Below are positions 47,046 to 55,063 of a DNA stretch of 64,000 nt, one piece after another. The notes under the pieces were generated by a model, which was not told the origin of the DNA, ran no database searches, and saw only the letters and a list, made by a program, of their open reading frames with translations. Each line of letters opens with the position of its first letter. The stretch's first letter is position 1. The stretch covers positions 62,001 through 126,000 of the forward strand of contig NZ_JAKEVD010000008.1 in the NCBI RefSeq assembly GCF_022398325.1, read 5' to 3'. A program made the translations under genes and the position numbers. The DNA comes from Shewanella sp. Isolate13. GTDB lineage: Bacteria; Pseudomonadota; Gammaproteobacteria; Enterobacterales; Shewanellaceae.

Positions 47046-49853
47046 TTACCGCTTAAAGTTCGCGATATCGATCAACTCAATCTGTTTTCCTTTCTCTACC
47101 AATAACTCAGGTGCATAGCTCAATGAGTCATCGGTTAGCTGCGCGCCCATATTTTGCGTCAACCAACGCACATTGTCGTCAGTCATCAACTCATGGTGCG
47201 CCTGCACTAAAATCTCTTTGTGGAAACGTCTTCTCACTTCAAGTGGCGTTTCTCGTGCGCTATCGAGCCCAACGGTGACATTGACCGTACAAGGTTCACC
47301 TAAAGCACTGCTCATGGCTTCTTCTAGCTGTTTAATGGCAACATCAGCAGCCAAATGCTTTTGATCCGGTTTTAATAATAACGATAACGGTTGCTCAAAC
47401 TGATGACAGACGGAGTTAACTGCTAGCTGCCGTACACGACCGCCCACTTCTAACTCAGACATAAACCGATACCACTTTAAATCAACCTCATTACCACTAA
47501 GCTCGCCACTAGGTAATACAGGTAAGTTTAGCTCAGCATCCTGAACAGGAGATGAATCAAGTACTGTTTGCTCGACTCTCTTTTCATCTGGCTCTGAATC
47601 CAATTCAACCGACTTTACTTCTTCATGGGTGACTTTAGCCTTACTGACTGACGCCACAGCTGTAGAGTCGTCAAATCTCGCACAAGGGTCTTGTTCATGA
47701 GGCTCTTCCCATGGCGGCCTATCAAATACCTCATCATTAGCCTTTGTGTCATCTTCAGCTTGCGCTTCACTTGATTCAACACTTAGCTGCGGATCCGTTT
47801 CACTTGGCTTAACTTCAGTCTGCTTTCTTACAGGAGGCGTAAAAGGTTTACGTACCTCTACGGACTTTTTTGAAGACTCCGCCTTAGGATCATCCTCTCC
47901 TAATCCCTCGAGTAAGCTGGCTCTAGCTGCGAGTACCGCATCCAGTAAGTCATCACCTGCTCCAGAGTCTGCATTAGCAGTCACTGGGGATGACACGATA
48001 ACAGCTGATTGCTTTAGCGGCTGCGGATCACTCGGTGCGGACTCCGTTGTACTTTGACTAGCTGGTTGACTACTTTGATAGCCCTGTTCGTAACCACTAT
48101 CAAAGCCATAATCTTCACTGCCAAAGTCATTACCTGGATCACTATAAGCTCCAGCATAATCTGCGTAAGAGGCTAAATCATCATAACTGTAATCTGATTG
48201 AACTGAGTTATCGTCAGCAACATTGTTGTGCTCTGGCTCTGGCTCTGGCTCTGGCTCTGCTTTTGCTTCTGCCGCGTCAACATGCTGCGTCTTTGCAACT
48301 GTCGGCTCTACGGGTGTTTGTTCAGACTCTTCTACAACCTCAGTGGTCATAGCTGCATCGGCTTTGAGCTCAGCCCTTGGTAGCGACTCTGTGACCTGTG
48401 CGCTCGATGAGTCCTCTTGATTAAACCCCTGACTCTGAGCTTGGCTCATTATCATAGCCATCTCGCTATTGAGGGCTTCGTCTGGCTGCTCTAATCTTGT
48501 TTCATTTTGCTCTTGCGTTGCTTCGGTTTGGCTAGGCTGCACACTCGGTTGCTCACTTTCATGAGCTAAAGAGGTCACTCCTTGTAACTTTCCCGGCGAG
48601 GCAGGCTCAACTCCTTCAGCCTCAGTGCTTGAAACTGTTGAAGAAACCGCTTGTGCAGCAGGAGCATCATTCACACCTTGACTGATACTAGGAGCTGATA
48701 AGGTCTGACTTTCACCAACCTTAGGTAGGCTTATCTCTGACTTTGACTCAACCGCCCAGCGGGTCACTGGCTTTTCAGGTACGAAGGTCACGGCTCTTAG
48801 CAGTGCCATCTCTAACCCTGACTTTGGATCTGGCGCGTGGGGTAAGTCTTTACGCCCAGTGAGCAGCAATTGATAGTAAAGCTGTACCTGCTCTGCTGAC
48901 AGTTGCTGAGCAAACGCCTTGATCTGCTCACTATACAGTGACATCTGCGCCGCTGCGGGTGCAAATTGTGTCAATGTGATCTGATGTAATAGCTCAAGTA
49001 AGCTACGCAGCACCTCTTCTGGTTCTGCACCAAATGACAACACCTTAGCTGTGACTTGCATCAAATCCATCACATCGGCTTTGGCTAACGCTTCTAACAA
49101 GGCAATGACATGTTTCTCGTCGATGCTACCGAGCATCGTTTGTACTTGCTCTAGTTTGACTTGACCTGCACCAAATGCAATCGCTTGATCCGTAAGGCTT
49201 AACGCATCTCGCATACTACCGTTAGCCGCTTTGGCTAACAGGGTTAATGCCGATGGTTCAAAACTCAGTTGCTCTGCCGTTAAAATATGACTTAACTGCG
49301 CCACAATCTCATCTAGCGTTAAACTCTTGAGGTTAAACTGTAAGCAACGAGATAACACCGTCACTGGCAGACGCTGTGGATCGGTGGTCGCCAGTAAGAA
49401 TTTTACATGTTCCGGCGGCTCTTCTAAGGTTTTAAGTAGAGCATTAAAACTGCTTCGAGATAGCATGTGGACTTCATCGATAAGGTATACCTTATAGCGG
49501 CCACGGCTCGGTCTGTACTGCACGTTATCGAGCAGTTCTCGGGTATCATCAACCTTAGTTCTTGATGCCGCATCGACCTCAATCAAGTCAACGAATCGAC
49601 CTTCGGCAATCTCAACGCAGGCAGAACACTTTCCACATGGCGTAGCGGTGACGCCTTGTTCACAGTTAAGGCCCTTTGCAAAAAGACGCGCGAGACTGGT
49701 CTTCCCTACTCCTCGAGTACCGGAAAACAGATAGGCATGATGTAATCTTTGCTGAGTGAGCGCGTTGGTTAATGCATGTAAAACATGAGATTGACCAACC
49801 ATTTGCTCAAATGTGGCAGGGCGCCATTTTCTGGCCAACACCTGATATGACAT
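47046..49853 (-). CDS. dnaX: DNA polymerase III subunits tau and gamma
   Basis: Tau is 935 residues from ATG at 49853 (MSYQVLARKWRPATFEQMVGQ), preceded by GGGGAG; the frame is open 24 codons further but that part is not conserved. The AAA+ clamp-loader core has Walker A SGTRGVGKTSLARL, a zinc module CGKCSAC (with a Cys pair upstream, C-E-Q-G/C), DEVH Walker B and SRC arginine finger. Residues about 370-780 form a long, acidic, low-complexity linker (including EAKAEPEPEPEPEHNN), much longer than in E. coli (643 residues total), before the tau domain V that binds DnaE and DnaB. A programmed frameshift signal inside gives gamma. Confidence 0.95.
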   Translation of the reverse strand: MSYQVLARKWRPATFEQMVGQSHVLHALTNALTQQRLHHAYLFSGTRGVGKTSLARLFAKGLNCEQGVTATPCGKCSACVEIAEGRFVDLIEVDAASRTKVDDTRELLDNVQYRPSRGRYKVYLIDEVHMLSRSSFNALLKTLEEPPEHVKFLLATTDPQRLPVTVLSRCLQFNLKSLTLDEIVAQLSHILTAEQLSFEPSALTLLAKAANGSMRDALSLTDQAIAFGAGQVKLEQVQTMLGSIDEKHVIALLEALAKADVMDLMQVTAKVLSFGAEPEEVLRSLLELLHQITLTQFAPAAAQMSLYSEQIKAFAQQLSAEQVQLYYQLLLTGRKDLPHAPDPKSGLEMALLRAVTFVPEKPVTRWAVESKSEISLPKVGESQTLSAPSISQGVNDAPAAQAVSSTVSSTEAEGVEPASPGKLQGVTSLAHESEQPSVQPSQTEATQEQNETRLEQPDEALNSEMAMIMSQAQSQGFNQEDSSSAQVTESLPRAELKADAAMTTEVVEESEQTPVEPTVAKTQHVDAAEAKAEPEPEPEPEHNNVADDNSVQSDYSYDDLASYADYAGAYSDPGNDFGSEDYGFDSGYEQGYQSSQPASQSTTESAPSDPQPLKQSAVIVSSPVTANADSGAGDDLLDAVLAARASLLEGLGEDDPKAESSKKSVEVRKPFTPPVRKQTEVKPSETDPQLSVESSEAQAEDDTKANDEVFDRPPWEEPHEQDPCARFDDSTAVASVSKAKVTHEEVKSVELDSEPDEKRVEQTVLDSSPVQDAELNLPVLPSGELSGNEVDLKWYRFMSELEVGGRVRQLAVNSVCHQFEQPLSLLLKPDQKHLAADVAIKQLEEAMSSALGEPCTVNVTVGLDSARETPLEVRRRFHKEILVQAHHELMTDDNVRWLTQNMGAQLTDDSLSYAPELLVEKGKQIELIDIANFKR
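47834..47871 (-). promoter_or_regulatory. Programmed -1 ribosomal frameshift site of dnaX
   Basis: Minus strand: slippery heptamer A-AAA-AAG (47871-47865) in the correct frame (codons 662-663). Upstream is an SD-like AAGG-C-GGAG. Six nt downstream starts a hairpin GAGG-TA-CGTAAA-CCT-TTTACG-CCTC (47858-47834). After a -1 shift the frame reads V-R-R-G-T and stops at TAA (47850-47848), giving a predicted gamma of 668 residues. The arrangement is that of E. coli dnaX. Confidence 0.88.
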
Positions 49854-50051
49854 GGAACTCCCCAACGTGTCATGAATATGGTTTCGGGAGCACGCTCCTC
49901 GACATCTTGGAACAATAACATGCAACGCTTTTACATGCTATCTCAAGCGTCTAAGGAGCGATTTGGCGGTGATAAAATCACCTTTTAAGATAAAGAATCG
50001 ACAGTTTGTTCGACTCTTTAGCACTGCTGCGTGTGACAGCAGCCTAATGGC

Positions 50052-50603
50052 TTATTCGCCATCGAACTCACAAAGGCTCACCAACTTAAGATCCATCTTC
50101 TCAAGACGCTGCTCACCACCAAGGTCTGGCAATGAAATAACGAAAGCGGCATCGTTTACACTTCCGCCTAACTGACGAATAAGTTTAACTGTCGCTTCGA
50201 TAGTGCCGCCAGTTGCAAGTAAGTCATCGATAACCAATACCTTATCTTCGGCATTAATCGCATCAACGTGGATCTCTAGTACGTCATGACCATATTCAAG
50301 CTCATAGCTCTCTGAAATCGTCTCTCTTGGCAGCTTACCAGGCTTACGAACGGGTACAAAACCAATGCCCAATTCTAGCGCTAACGGCGCACCAAACAAA
50401 AAGCCGCGCGCTTCAGTACCGACAACTTTAGTAAATCCTTGATCTTTATAGTGGTCCACTAAAAGGCCAATGGTGAGTTTATAGGCTTGTGGATCTTCTA
50501 ATAAGCTAGTCACATCTCTAAACAAGATCCCCTCTTTAGGATAGTTAGGGATGGTTTTAATGCTGTTCTTTATTAGTGCCAAGCTGTCAGTATTCATTAC
50601 CAT
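50052..50603 (-). CDS. apt: Adenine phosphoribosyltransferase
   Basis: 183 residues, E. coli length. PRPP-binding loop [13 protein letters not shown] near 124-136, adenine-binding region [14 protein letters not shown] and [11 protein letters not shown]. It salvages adenine to AMP. It precedes dnaX as in E. coli, separated by about 200 bp. Confidence 0.97.
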   Translation of the reverse strand: MVMNTDSLALIKNSIKTIPNYPKEGILFRDVTSLLEDPQAYKLTIGLLVDHYKDQGFTKVVGTEARGFLFGAPLALELGIGFVPVRKPGKLPRETISESYELEYGHDVLEIHVDAINAEDKVLVIDDLLATGGTIEATVKLIRQLGGSVNDAAFVISLPDLGGEQRLEKMDLKLVSLCEFDGE

Positions 50604-50859
50604 AATTCTTTACTTAATCTACTTTAGTTTGCTGACATCCCCAGCCCCAAATTTGATTATGCCAGTATAGATGTCATCGAAGTGTAAAAATCGGCACCAA
50701 GCTTAAGCCGCTTTATGATGAGTTGCAACCTACTAACGCGAGAAGTGTAGTCTCAGTCTAGGGTATTTTATTTGCCGATTGTTCTTTTAGGGGGAGACGG
50801 TTACAGGTAAGCAACAATTGCGCTTAAGTTTCAATATGATGAAACAATACAGTGAAATA

Positions 50860-51231
50860 TCATCCGTCGATTTCAGGAATACTTCTCAAATAGATTATTA
50901 AACCGGTACCGAGACAAGCCAACATCACTTTTACCCAGATCAGAGGAACAATCACGATACTGGTAAAAAAACTCAAGCCACTTACTATATAGGCTTTCTT
51001 TTTTAAGCTTTTGCGGATAGCCCCCTGCGCCTGCCAGTTTTGCAATGCATCAGCAAACCAAGGGTGACTCATAAGCCATTGATAAAGTCTATCGCTAGAG
51101 CGGGCAAAGCAATAGGCTGCAAGTAAAATAAACGGCACGGTAGGCAATACGGGTAACAGAATACCTAACAGCCCCAAGGCTAAGCTGCAAAGTCCAAAAA
51201 CAAGAAAAAAGCCACGCTTTAACGCCATCAA
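50860..51231 (-). CDS. ybaN: DUF454 family inner membrane protein (YbaN)
   Basis: 123 residues with three to four TM helices. The family pattern is present: LGLLGILLPVLPTVPFILLAAYCFARSSDRLYQWLMSHPWF, ending in LIWVKVMLACLGTGLIIYLRSIPE. Function unknown. In E. coli ybaN lies near apt as here. A terminator separates it from the upstream small ORF, so it has its own promoter. Confidence 0.9.
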   Translation of the reverse strand: MMALKRGFFLVFGLCSLALGLLGILLPVLPTVPFILLAAYCFARSSDRLYQWLMSHPWFADALQNWQAQGAIRKSLKKKAYIVSGLSFFTSIVIVPLIWVKVMLACLGTGLIIYLRSIPEIDG

Positions 51232-51247
51232 TCAATCCTAAAAAACA

Positions 51248-51272
51248 AAAAGCCACTCAATATCGAGTGGCC
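51248..51272 (-). terminator. Terminator after the 39-codon gene
   Basis: GCCACTC (51252-51258) pairs with GAGTGGC (51265-51271), with an A-tract at the left giving a U-tract on the minus transcript. It lies 30 bp past the small ORF stop and ends the hvf-side transcript before ybaN. Confidence 0.85.
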
Positions 51273-51301
51273 AGTATAACCGAGATTGGCTTAAAATCGG
51301 A

Positions 51302-51421
51302 TTAAATTAAGCCCATAACCTTTAACCAAGATAAGCTAGCGGGTAATGTTGGGATAAGCATTACAAGAATAAAGCTAATAAAGTAAACAATGTTAAATGG
51401 GTCTTTAAACGGCTGACTCAT
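51302..51421 (-). CDS. 39-residue single-pass membrane protein of unknown function
   Basis: Not caught by length cut-offs. Begins MSQPFKDPFNIVYFISFILV and continues with a proline kink (MLIPTLPASLSW) to LKVMGLI. One strongly hydrophobic helix at about 10-30 with short charged ends. The ribosome-binding site GAGAGGAAG lies 4 nt before the ATG, one of the best in the window, and a terminator follows, so it is a real gene. It is on the same strand as hvfABC, 88 bp after hvfC, and directly behind an FNR-type palindrome. No homologue recognised; a membrane partner of the hvf system or an independent anaerobic small protein are both possible. Confidence 0.78.
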   Translation of the reverse strand: MSQPFKDPFNIVYFISFILVMLIPTLPASLSWLKVMGLI

Positions 51422-51443
51422 GGCTTCCTCTCTTATTATTGTT

Positions 51444-51478
51444 GACCGCAAAATTGATCTAGATCAATTTTTGCGGTC
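51444..51478 (-). promoter_or_regulatory. FNR/EtrA-type box inside a 35-bp palindrome
   Basis: TTGATCTAGATCAA at 51454-51467 is a perfect FNR consensus (TTGAT-N4-ATCAA). It is the core of a longer near-perfect palindrome, GACCGCAAAATTGATCT (51444-51460) with AGATCAATTTTTGCGGTC (51461-51478). Its centre is 39.5 bp upstream of the small ORF start and 50 bp after the hvfC stop. With a normal leader, this puts it over the promoter and not at the -41.5 activating position, so repression is more likely than activation. The hairpin could also stop transcription from hvfC, but no U-tract follows. Confidence 0.75.
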
Positions 51479-51509
51479 ATTATAGAGATCCGATTTAGGA
51501 ATGGGAAGC

Positions 51510-52265
51510 CTATTGAGCGATAAACTCTTTAATTATCCCCTTGTAGCTCAAGTCAGTAAGTAACTGTAAACAACCTTGTTTCAAAACATCTGCTTCAATT
51601 TGGGGAAAAGTTTGTATCAACCAATCTAGCAGCTCCCCATAGCTTAAGCTCTCATACTGTGACAGATAAGCGAGTACCTGAGCAGTTAATGGGTTTAACT
51701 GTAAAAATCGAACCTCTTCACTTAAGTCGCGATAAATACAAAAGTACTGAGGTGCTTCACTCGGTTCTTTAGGGCAATAATCAGGGCTAATGTGCTGCAC
51801 ATCATACGCATATTGTGCAATATGAGATGTTGCTGAAACGCATAACCTAATACGCTCTAATGAAGGTTCTTCGCCTTTAATAAGCTTCTGCTGATGATTA
51901 TCCTGAGCAACGGCCACCACCAACTCTAACCACTCGTAGTGAGCCAGTTCGAGCATAAATGGCGGATCAGTTTCAGTCGCTTGGTATTCTGTTTGCAAAA
52001 AAAGCAAAAACTCTTGAGCGATCTCAATAAAAATAGGAGTACGGCAGTCGTGAGTTGCAAAGAATTTCTGGACAATATCTAGCCAATCTTGCTCGTTATA
52101 GAGACTCTTTAGTACTGGGAAAGCATTGGAGATGAAACCATCAAGATTATTGAAAAATAACTCTCGATAGATTTTCATACGGCGCGCCTCGATGCCGTCA
52201 GGTAAGGGGTGAGAAGGATCTTTAATGTAATCCATAAAGTTCTGCTGAACATCAACAAAGTTCAT
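51510..52265 (-). CDS. hvfC: HvfC/BufC-type partner protein (DUF2063)
   Basis: 251 residues. N-terminal DUF2063 domain: NFMDYIKDPSHPLPDGIEARRMKIYRELFFNN, then FPVLKSLYNEQDW; the middle has ELAHYEWLEL, also conserved; the C-terminal third is a winged-helix-like RiPP-binding region (SYGELLDWLIQTFPQIEADVLKQGCLQLL). In characterised systems this protein pairs with the MNIO enzyme and presents the precursor peptide. Start overlaps the hvfB stop by one base (TAATG) with GGAGTGCC before it, so translation is coupled. Confidence 0.88.
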   Translation of the reverse strand: MNFVDVQQNFMDYIKDPSHPLPDGIEARRMKIYRELFFNNLDGFISNAFPVLKSLYNEQDWLDIVQKFFATHDCRTPIFIEIAQEFLLFLQTEYQATETDPPFMLELAHYEWLELVVAVAQDNHQQKLIKGEEPSLERIRLCVSATSHIAQYAYDVQHISPDYCPKEPSEAPQYFCIYRDLSEEVRFLQLNPLTAQVLAYLSQYESLSYGELLDWLIQTFPQIEADVLKQGCLQLLTDLSYKGIIKEFIAQ

Positions 52266-53116
52266 TAGGCACTCCTTTTCAAACTCGCAACGTGTCGATT
52301 TTGATAGTCATGAATTTGATTAATTTCCAGTAATAAATCGCTGGTTTTAGGGATATTGAAATCGCGCTCTAATAACGTAGGAAACACACCATGGTACTGG
52401 TGACACTCTTCGAGTAGTTTCCAAACAGGATCAACGATATCAGCCCCATGGGTATCAACGATTAAATCCTCAGCCTCTTCATAATGTCCGGCAATGTGTA
52501 GATAGGCGATCCTCTCAGTCGGCATCGCTTTTAAAAACTCAAGCGCATCATATTGATGGTTAATTGAATTGACATAGATGTTATTAACATCCAAGAGCAT
52601 CTTGCAGTCGGCCTCTTCCATTACCGCTGTAACAAATTCAGCTTCCGACATCTCGGCACTAGGGGCGGCATAAAAGGAAACATTTTCCAACACTAACGGC
52701 CTTTCAATAATGTCTTCCACTTGTTTCACTCTCTTCGCCACATGCATAACCGCTTCTGATGTAAAGGGAATTGGCATTAGATCATACATATGACCCGTCC
52801 CAGAACAGTAGCTCAAATGCTCTGAATAGACTTTCATCTGGTGCAGGTCTAAAAAGTCTTTAACGTTTTTGACGAACTGAACATCAAGCGGCGCAGGGCT
52901 ACCGATTGATAGAGATAAACCATGACAGTAAAACTCGTGCTTTTCGGTCAATTCTCTAAACTGACGACCAAACTTGCCTCCTAACGTCATCCAGTTTTCG
53001 GGTGCTACCTCGAAAAAGTCGATTTCTGAAGGCACGCCTTGGCAAAACTCATCTAACATCTCTCGCCTAAGGCCTAATCCAACCTGTCCCTTATTCACTT
53101 TGCTGCCATTTGTCAT
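52265..53116 (-). CDS. hvfB: MNIO (DUF692) multinuclear iron oxidase, RiPP-modifying
   Basis: 283 residues, TIM-barrel DUF692 family. The motifs carrying the iron ligands are present: FFEVAPENWM, FYCHGLSLSIGS, YSEHLSYCSG, LVLENVSFYAAP, MLLDVNNIYVN, RIAYLHIAGHYE, VDTHGADI and PTLLERDFN. Characterised members (MbnB, HvfB, BufB) use two or three irons to oxidise cysteines in a peptide to oxazolone-thioamide or thiooxazole groups that bind copper. Here the substrate is clearly the adjacent HvfA. It begins 76 bp after hvfA, with a hairpin between. Confidence 0.93.
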   Translation of the reverse strand: MTNGSKVNKGQVGLGLRREMLDEFCQGVPSEIDFFEVAPENWMTLGGKFGRQFRELTEKHEFYCHGLSLSIGSPAPLDVQFVKNVKDFLDLHQMKVYSEHLSYCSGTGHMYDLMPIPFTSEAVMHVAKRVKQVEDIIERPLVLENVSFYAAPSAEMSEAEFVTAVMEEADCKMLLDVNNIYVNSINHQYDALEFLKAMPTERIAYLHIAGHYEEAEDLIVDTHGADIVDPVWKLLEECHQYHGVFPTLLERDFNIPKTSDLLLEINQIHDYQNRHVASLKRSA

Positions 53117-53153
53117 ACTGTTGCCTGCTTACATCGGATCAACTATACAAATA

Positions 53154-53173
53154 GGGCCAGCTCGAGCTGGCCC
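53154..53173 (-). promoter_or_regulatory. Perfect 20-bp palindrome between hvfA and hvfB
   Basis: GGGCCAGCTCGAGCTGGCCC at 53154-53173, a GC-rich hairpin 20 bp past the hvfA stop and 38 bp before the hvfB start. The following U-tract is weak (CTATTTGT), so it is best read as a partial terminator or an RNA-stabilising hairpin that gives more precursor mRNA than enzyme mRNA. Confidence 0.7.
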
Positions 53174-53192
53174 GTTCAACTATCAAGACGAT

Positions 53193-53624
53193 TTACTTAG
53201 CACCGCCACACTTACCTTCACCACATTTACCTTCTTTTTTTGCTTTTTTCTCACCACCACATTTACCTTCGCCACACTTACCTTCTTTGGCTTTCATCTT
53301 GTCAGCCCCACATTTACCTTCGCCGCACTTACCTTCTTTGGCTTTCATCTTGTCGGCACCACATTTACCTTCGCCACACTTACCTTCTTTAGCTTTCATC
53401 TTGTCAGCGCCGCATTTACCTTCGCCGCACTTACCTTCTTTGCTCTTTTTCTTATCGGCGCCACACTTACCTTCGCCGCACTTACCTTCACCTTCAAGCA
53501 ACTGGTAACCGGCTTGCATCTCACTATAGCCAAATGGGCCCGCTTGCACACTCGTCGCCAATGCACTTCCCATTACAACAGCACCAACAGCGACAGTGAT
53601 TGCAGTTTTATTTACTAATTTCAT
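53193..53624 (-). CDS. hvfA: HvfA-type exported cysteine-repeat RiPP precursor
   Basis: 143 residues. A Sec signal peptide covers about 1-28 (cleavage after SVQA); a short leader GPFGYSEMQAGYQLLEG follows. Residues 46-143 are six 17-residue units, each with EGKCGEGKCG and a lysine-rich spacer (ADKMKAK or GEKKAKK); the last unit lacks part of its spacer. There are 12 EGKCG motifs holding all 12 cysteines of the protein. In Haemophilus HvfA the EGKCG cysteines are oxidised by the MNIO partner and bind copper. First gene of the operon, GAGGGAAGAG before the start. Role: probable periplasmic copper-binding or buffering peptide. Confidence 0.9.
   Translation of the reverse strand: MKLVNKTAITVAVGAVVMGSALATSVQAGPFGYSEMQAGYQLLEGEGKCGEGKCGADKKKSKEGKCGEGKCGADKMKAKEGKCGEGKCGADKMKAKEGKCGEGKCGADKMKAKEGKCGEGKCGGEKKAKKEGKCGEGKCGGAK
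53196..53489. repeat. 51-bp tandem repeats encoding the EGKCG units
   Basis: Six units with a 51-bp period inside hvfA; units 2-4 are near-identical in protein and differ mainly by silent changes. Copy number is likely to vary between strains by slippage or recombination. Confidence 0.88.
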
Positions 53625-53993
53625 GATCTCTTCCCTCTTACATAATCAACATTGGATCGGTTACCAACAAGGTAATTTGCTGGCTTGCTTAACTAGACCC
53701 GCTAACCAACATTTTAATTTCAAAAGTTTTACATCCATCACATTTATGACTCATGAAAGCTGATAGGTCAAATAATACCCGAGAGTCAGCTTAGTCTTAT
53801 CTAAGTGTTTAAACATAATTTTTTCTACAATCTGATTAACATGTAACTGCTTGCATAGCTTGATGAGGCTGTGAAGCATTAACATTAAGACAAAAGCAGA
53901 GCCATCGCTCGATTGCTTACAAACAAAATAGCCCAGTCTATTTGGCCGAGAGTTTAAGATGAGGTAGAATGCGGCGCCCTTAAAGATACCGAT
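53625..53993. promoter_or_regulatory. Divergent promoter region of hvfA and dusC
   Basis: 369 bp. A candidate sigma-70 promoter for hvfA reads on the minus strand TTGACC (53771-53766), 17-nt spacer, CATAAA (53748-53743), with a leader of about 110 nt. No ECF sigma or copper-regulator gene is adjacent, unlike several other MNIO operons. The dusC promoter on the plus strand was not resolved. No other gene is seen. Confidence 0.4.
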
Positions 53994-54959
53994 ATGTTGG
54001 ACAGTTCAGTGCGAATAATTTTGGCGCCTATGGAAGGCGTTGTAGATGATTTAATGCGAGAGATCCTCTCTGCTATTAACCCTTATGATCTTATGGTCAC
54101 CGAGTTTGTTCGTGTTGTGGACCAACTGCTACCTGAGAAGGTGTTTTATCGTATCTGTCCTGAATTACAAACTGGTGGCCAAACCTTGTCTGGTACGCCT
54201 GTACGAGTGCAGCTACTTGGCCAAGATCCCAATTGGATGGCAGAAAATGCCATTAGAGCCGTGGAGTTAGGTTCAAAAGGCGTTGATGTTAATTTTGGCT
54301 GTCCGGCAAAGATGGTTAACCGTAGCAACGGTGGTGCAGTAATGCTGCAATACCCAGAGCAACTATATAAAGTAGTCAAAGCCATGCGCGAGGCCGTGCC
54401 GAGTGATCAGCCGGTAACGGCCAAGATCCGTTTAGGCTTTAACGATAAATCACTCTATATGGAAAATGCACTCGCCATTTATGAAGCGGGTGCCAGTGAA
54501 CTTGCCGTACATGCTCGCAGTAAAGTTGATGGTTATAAACCGCCAGCTTATTGGGAATATATCACTGACATCAATGCAAAGTTACCTATCCCAGTCATTG
54601 CTAATGGTGAGATCTGGAATCGTGACGATGCCCAGCGCTGCATGGAAGTTACAGGTTGTGATAGCGTAATGGTTGGACGTGGAGCGATTTCACTGCCAAA
54701 CCTTGCTGCGCATATCAAGGGCGATGCAGCCTTCACTTGGCAGCAATCTCTGGGCCTGATGCTTGACTACACTAATCGTGAATTAGAAGGCAGAAAAAGC
54801 ACCTATTATCCCGCGCGAATTAAGCAGTGGTTTAGCTACCTAAATCGCCAATATCCAGAAGCCGATGAACTGTTTAGAGAGTTAAGGGTGTATAAAACAG
54901 CCGATGAGATCATCAAGGTGTTACAAGGTGCACAAGAAGGTTTAGGTAACGAAATTTAG
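53994..54959 (+). CDS. dusC: tRNA-dihydrouridine(16) synthase
   Basis: 321 residues. FMN-binding TIM barrel beginning RIILAPMEGVVDDLMREI; the catalytic Cys is C103 in VNFGCPAKMVNRSNGGA; conserved VTAKIRLGF and VHARSK, and a C-terminal helical domain. The sequence RVVDQLLP after EFVR and the overall length fit DusC, which reduces U16 of tRNAs; DusA and DusB differ in the start. Monocistronic. Confidence 0.92.
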   Translation: MLDSSVRIILAPMEGVVDDLMREILSAINPYDLMVTEFVRVVDQLLPEKVFYRICPELQTGGQTLSGTPVRVQLLGQDPNWMAENAIRAVELGSKGVDVNFGCPAKMVNRSNGGAVMLQYPEQLYKVVKAMREAVPSDQPVTAKIRLGFNDKSLYMENALAIYEAGASELAVHARSKVDGYKPPAYWEYITDINAKLPIPVIANGEIWNRDDAQRCMEVTGCDSVMVGRGAISLPNLAAHIKGDAAFTWQQSLGLMLDYTNRELEGRKSTYYPARIKQWFSYLNRQYPEADELFRELRVYKTADEIIKVLQGAQEGLGNEI

Positions 54960-55063
54960 CGCTTAAAATCGCCAACATAGACAATCCAGTGAGCTTTTTA
55001 AGCGTTTCAATCACTAAGAATGTTTAAAATAAATAATGAGCTCATCACTGATATAACAAGATT

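Noticed and set aside
49854..50051. Possible 4.5S SRP RNA gene upstream of dnaX
   Set aside because: The conserved GGTCAGG and GGAAGCAGCC loops are absent on both strands; only a short GGAGC/GCTCC palindrome is present.
53196..53489. CRISPR-like repeat array
   Set aside because: The 51-bp units are contiguous coding repeats without unique spacers; the 279-bp repeats at 56.8-58.5 kb are likewise coding. No CRISPR array or cas gene was seen.
53287..53508. Plus-strand frame reading repeated HLPSPHLPS opposite hvfA
   Set aside because: It is the antisense shadow of the EGKCG repeats; hvfA has a signal peptide, ribosome-binding site and its modifying enzymes downstream.
53659..53664. GTAACC on the minus strand upstream of hvfA as an ECF sigma -35 element
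   Set aside because: It would place the transcript start about 6 nt before the start codon, leaving no room for the ribosome-binding site, and no fitting -10 is present.
53738..53746. AAATGTGA as half of a CRP site upstream of hvfA
   Set aside because: The other half does not match (TGTAAAA in place of TCACATTT).
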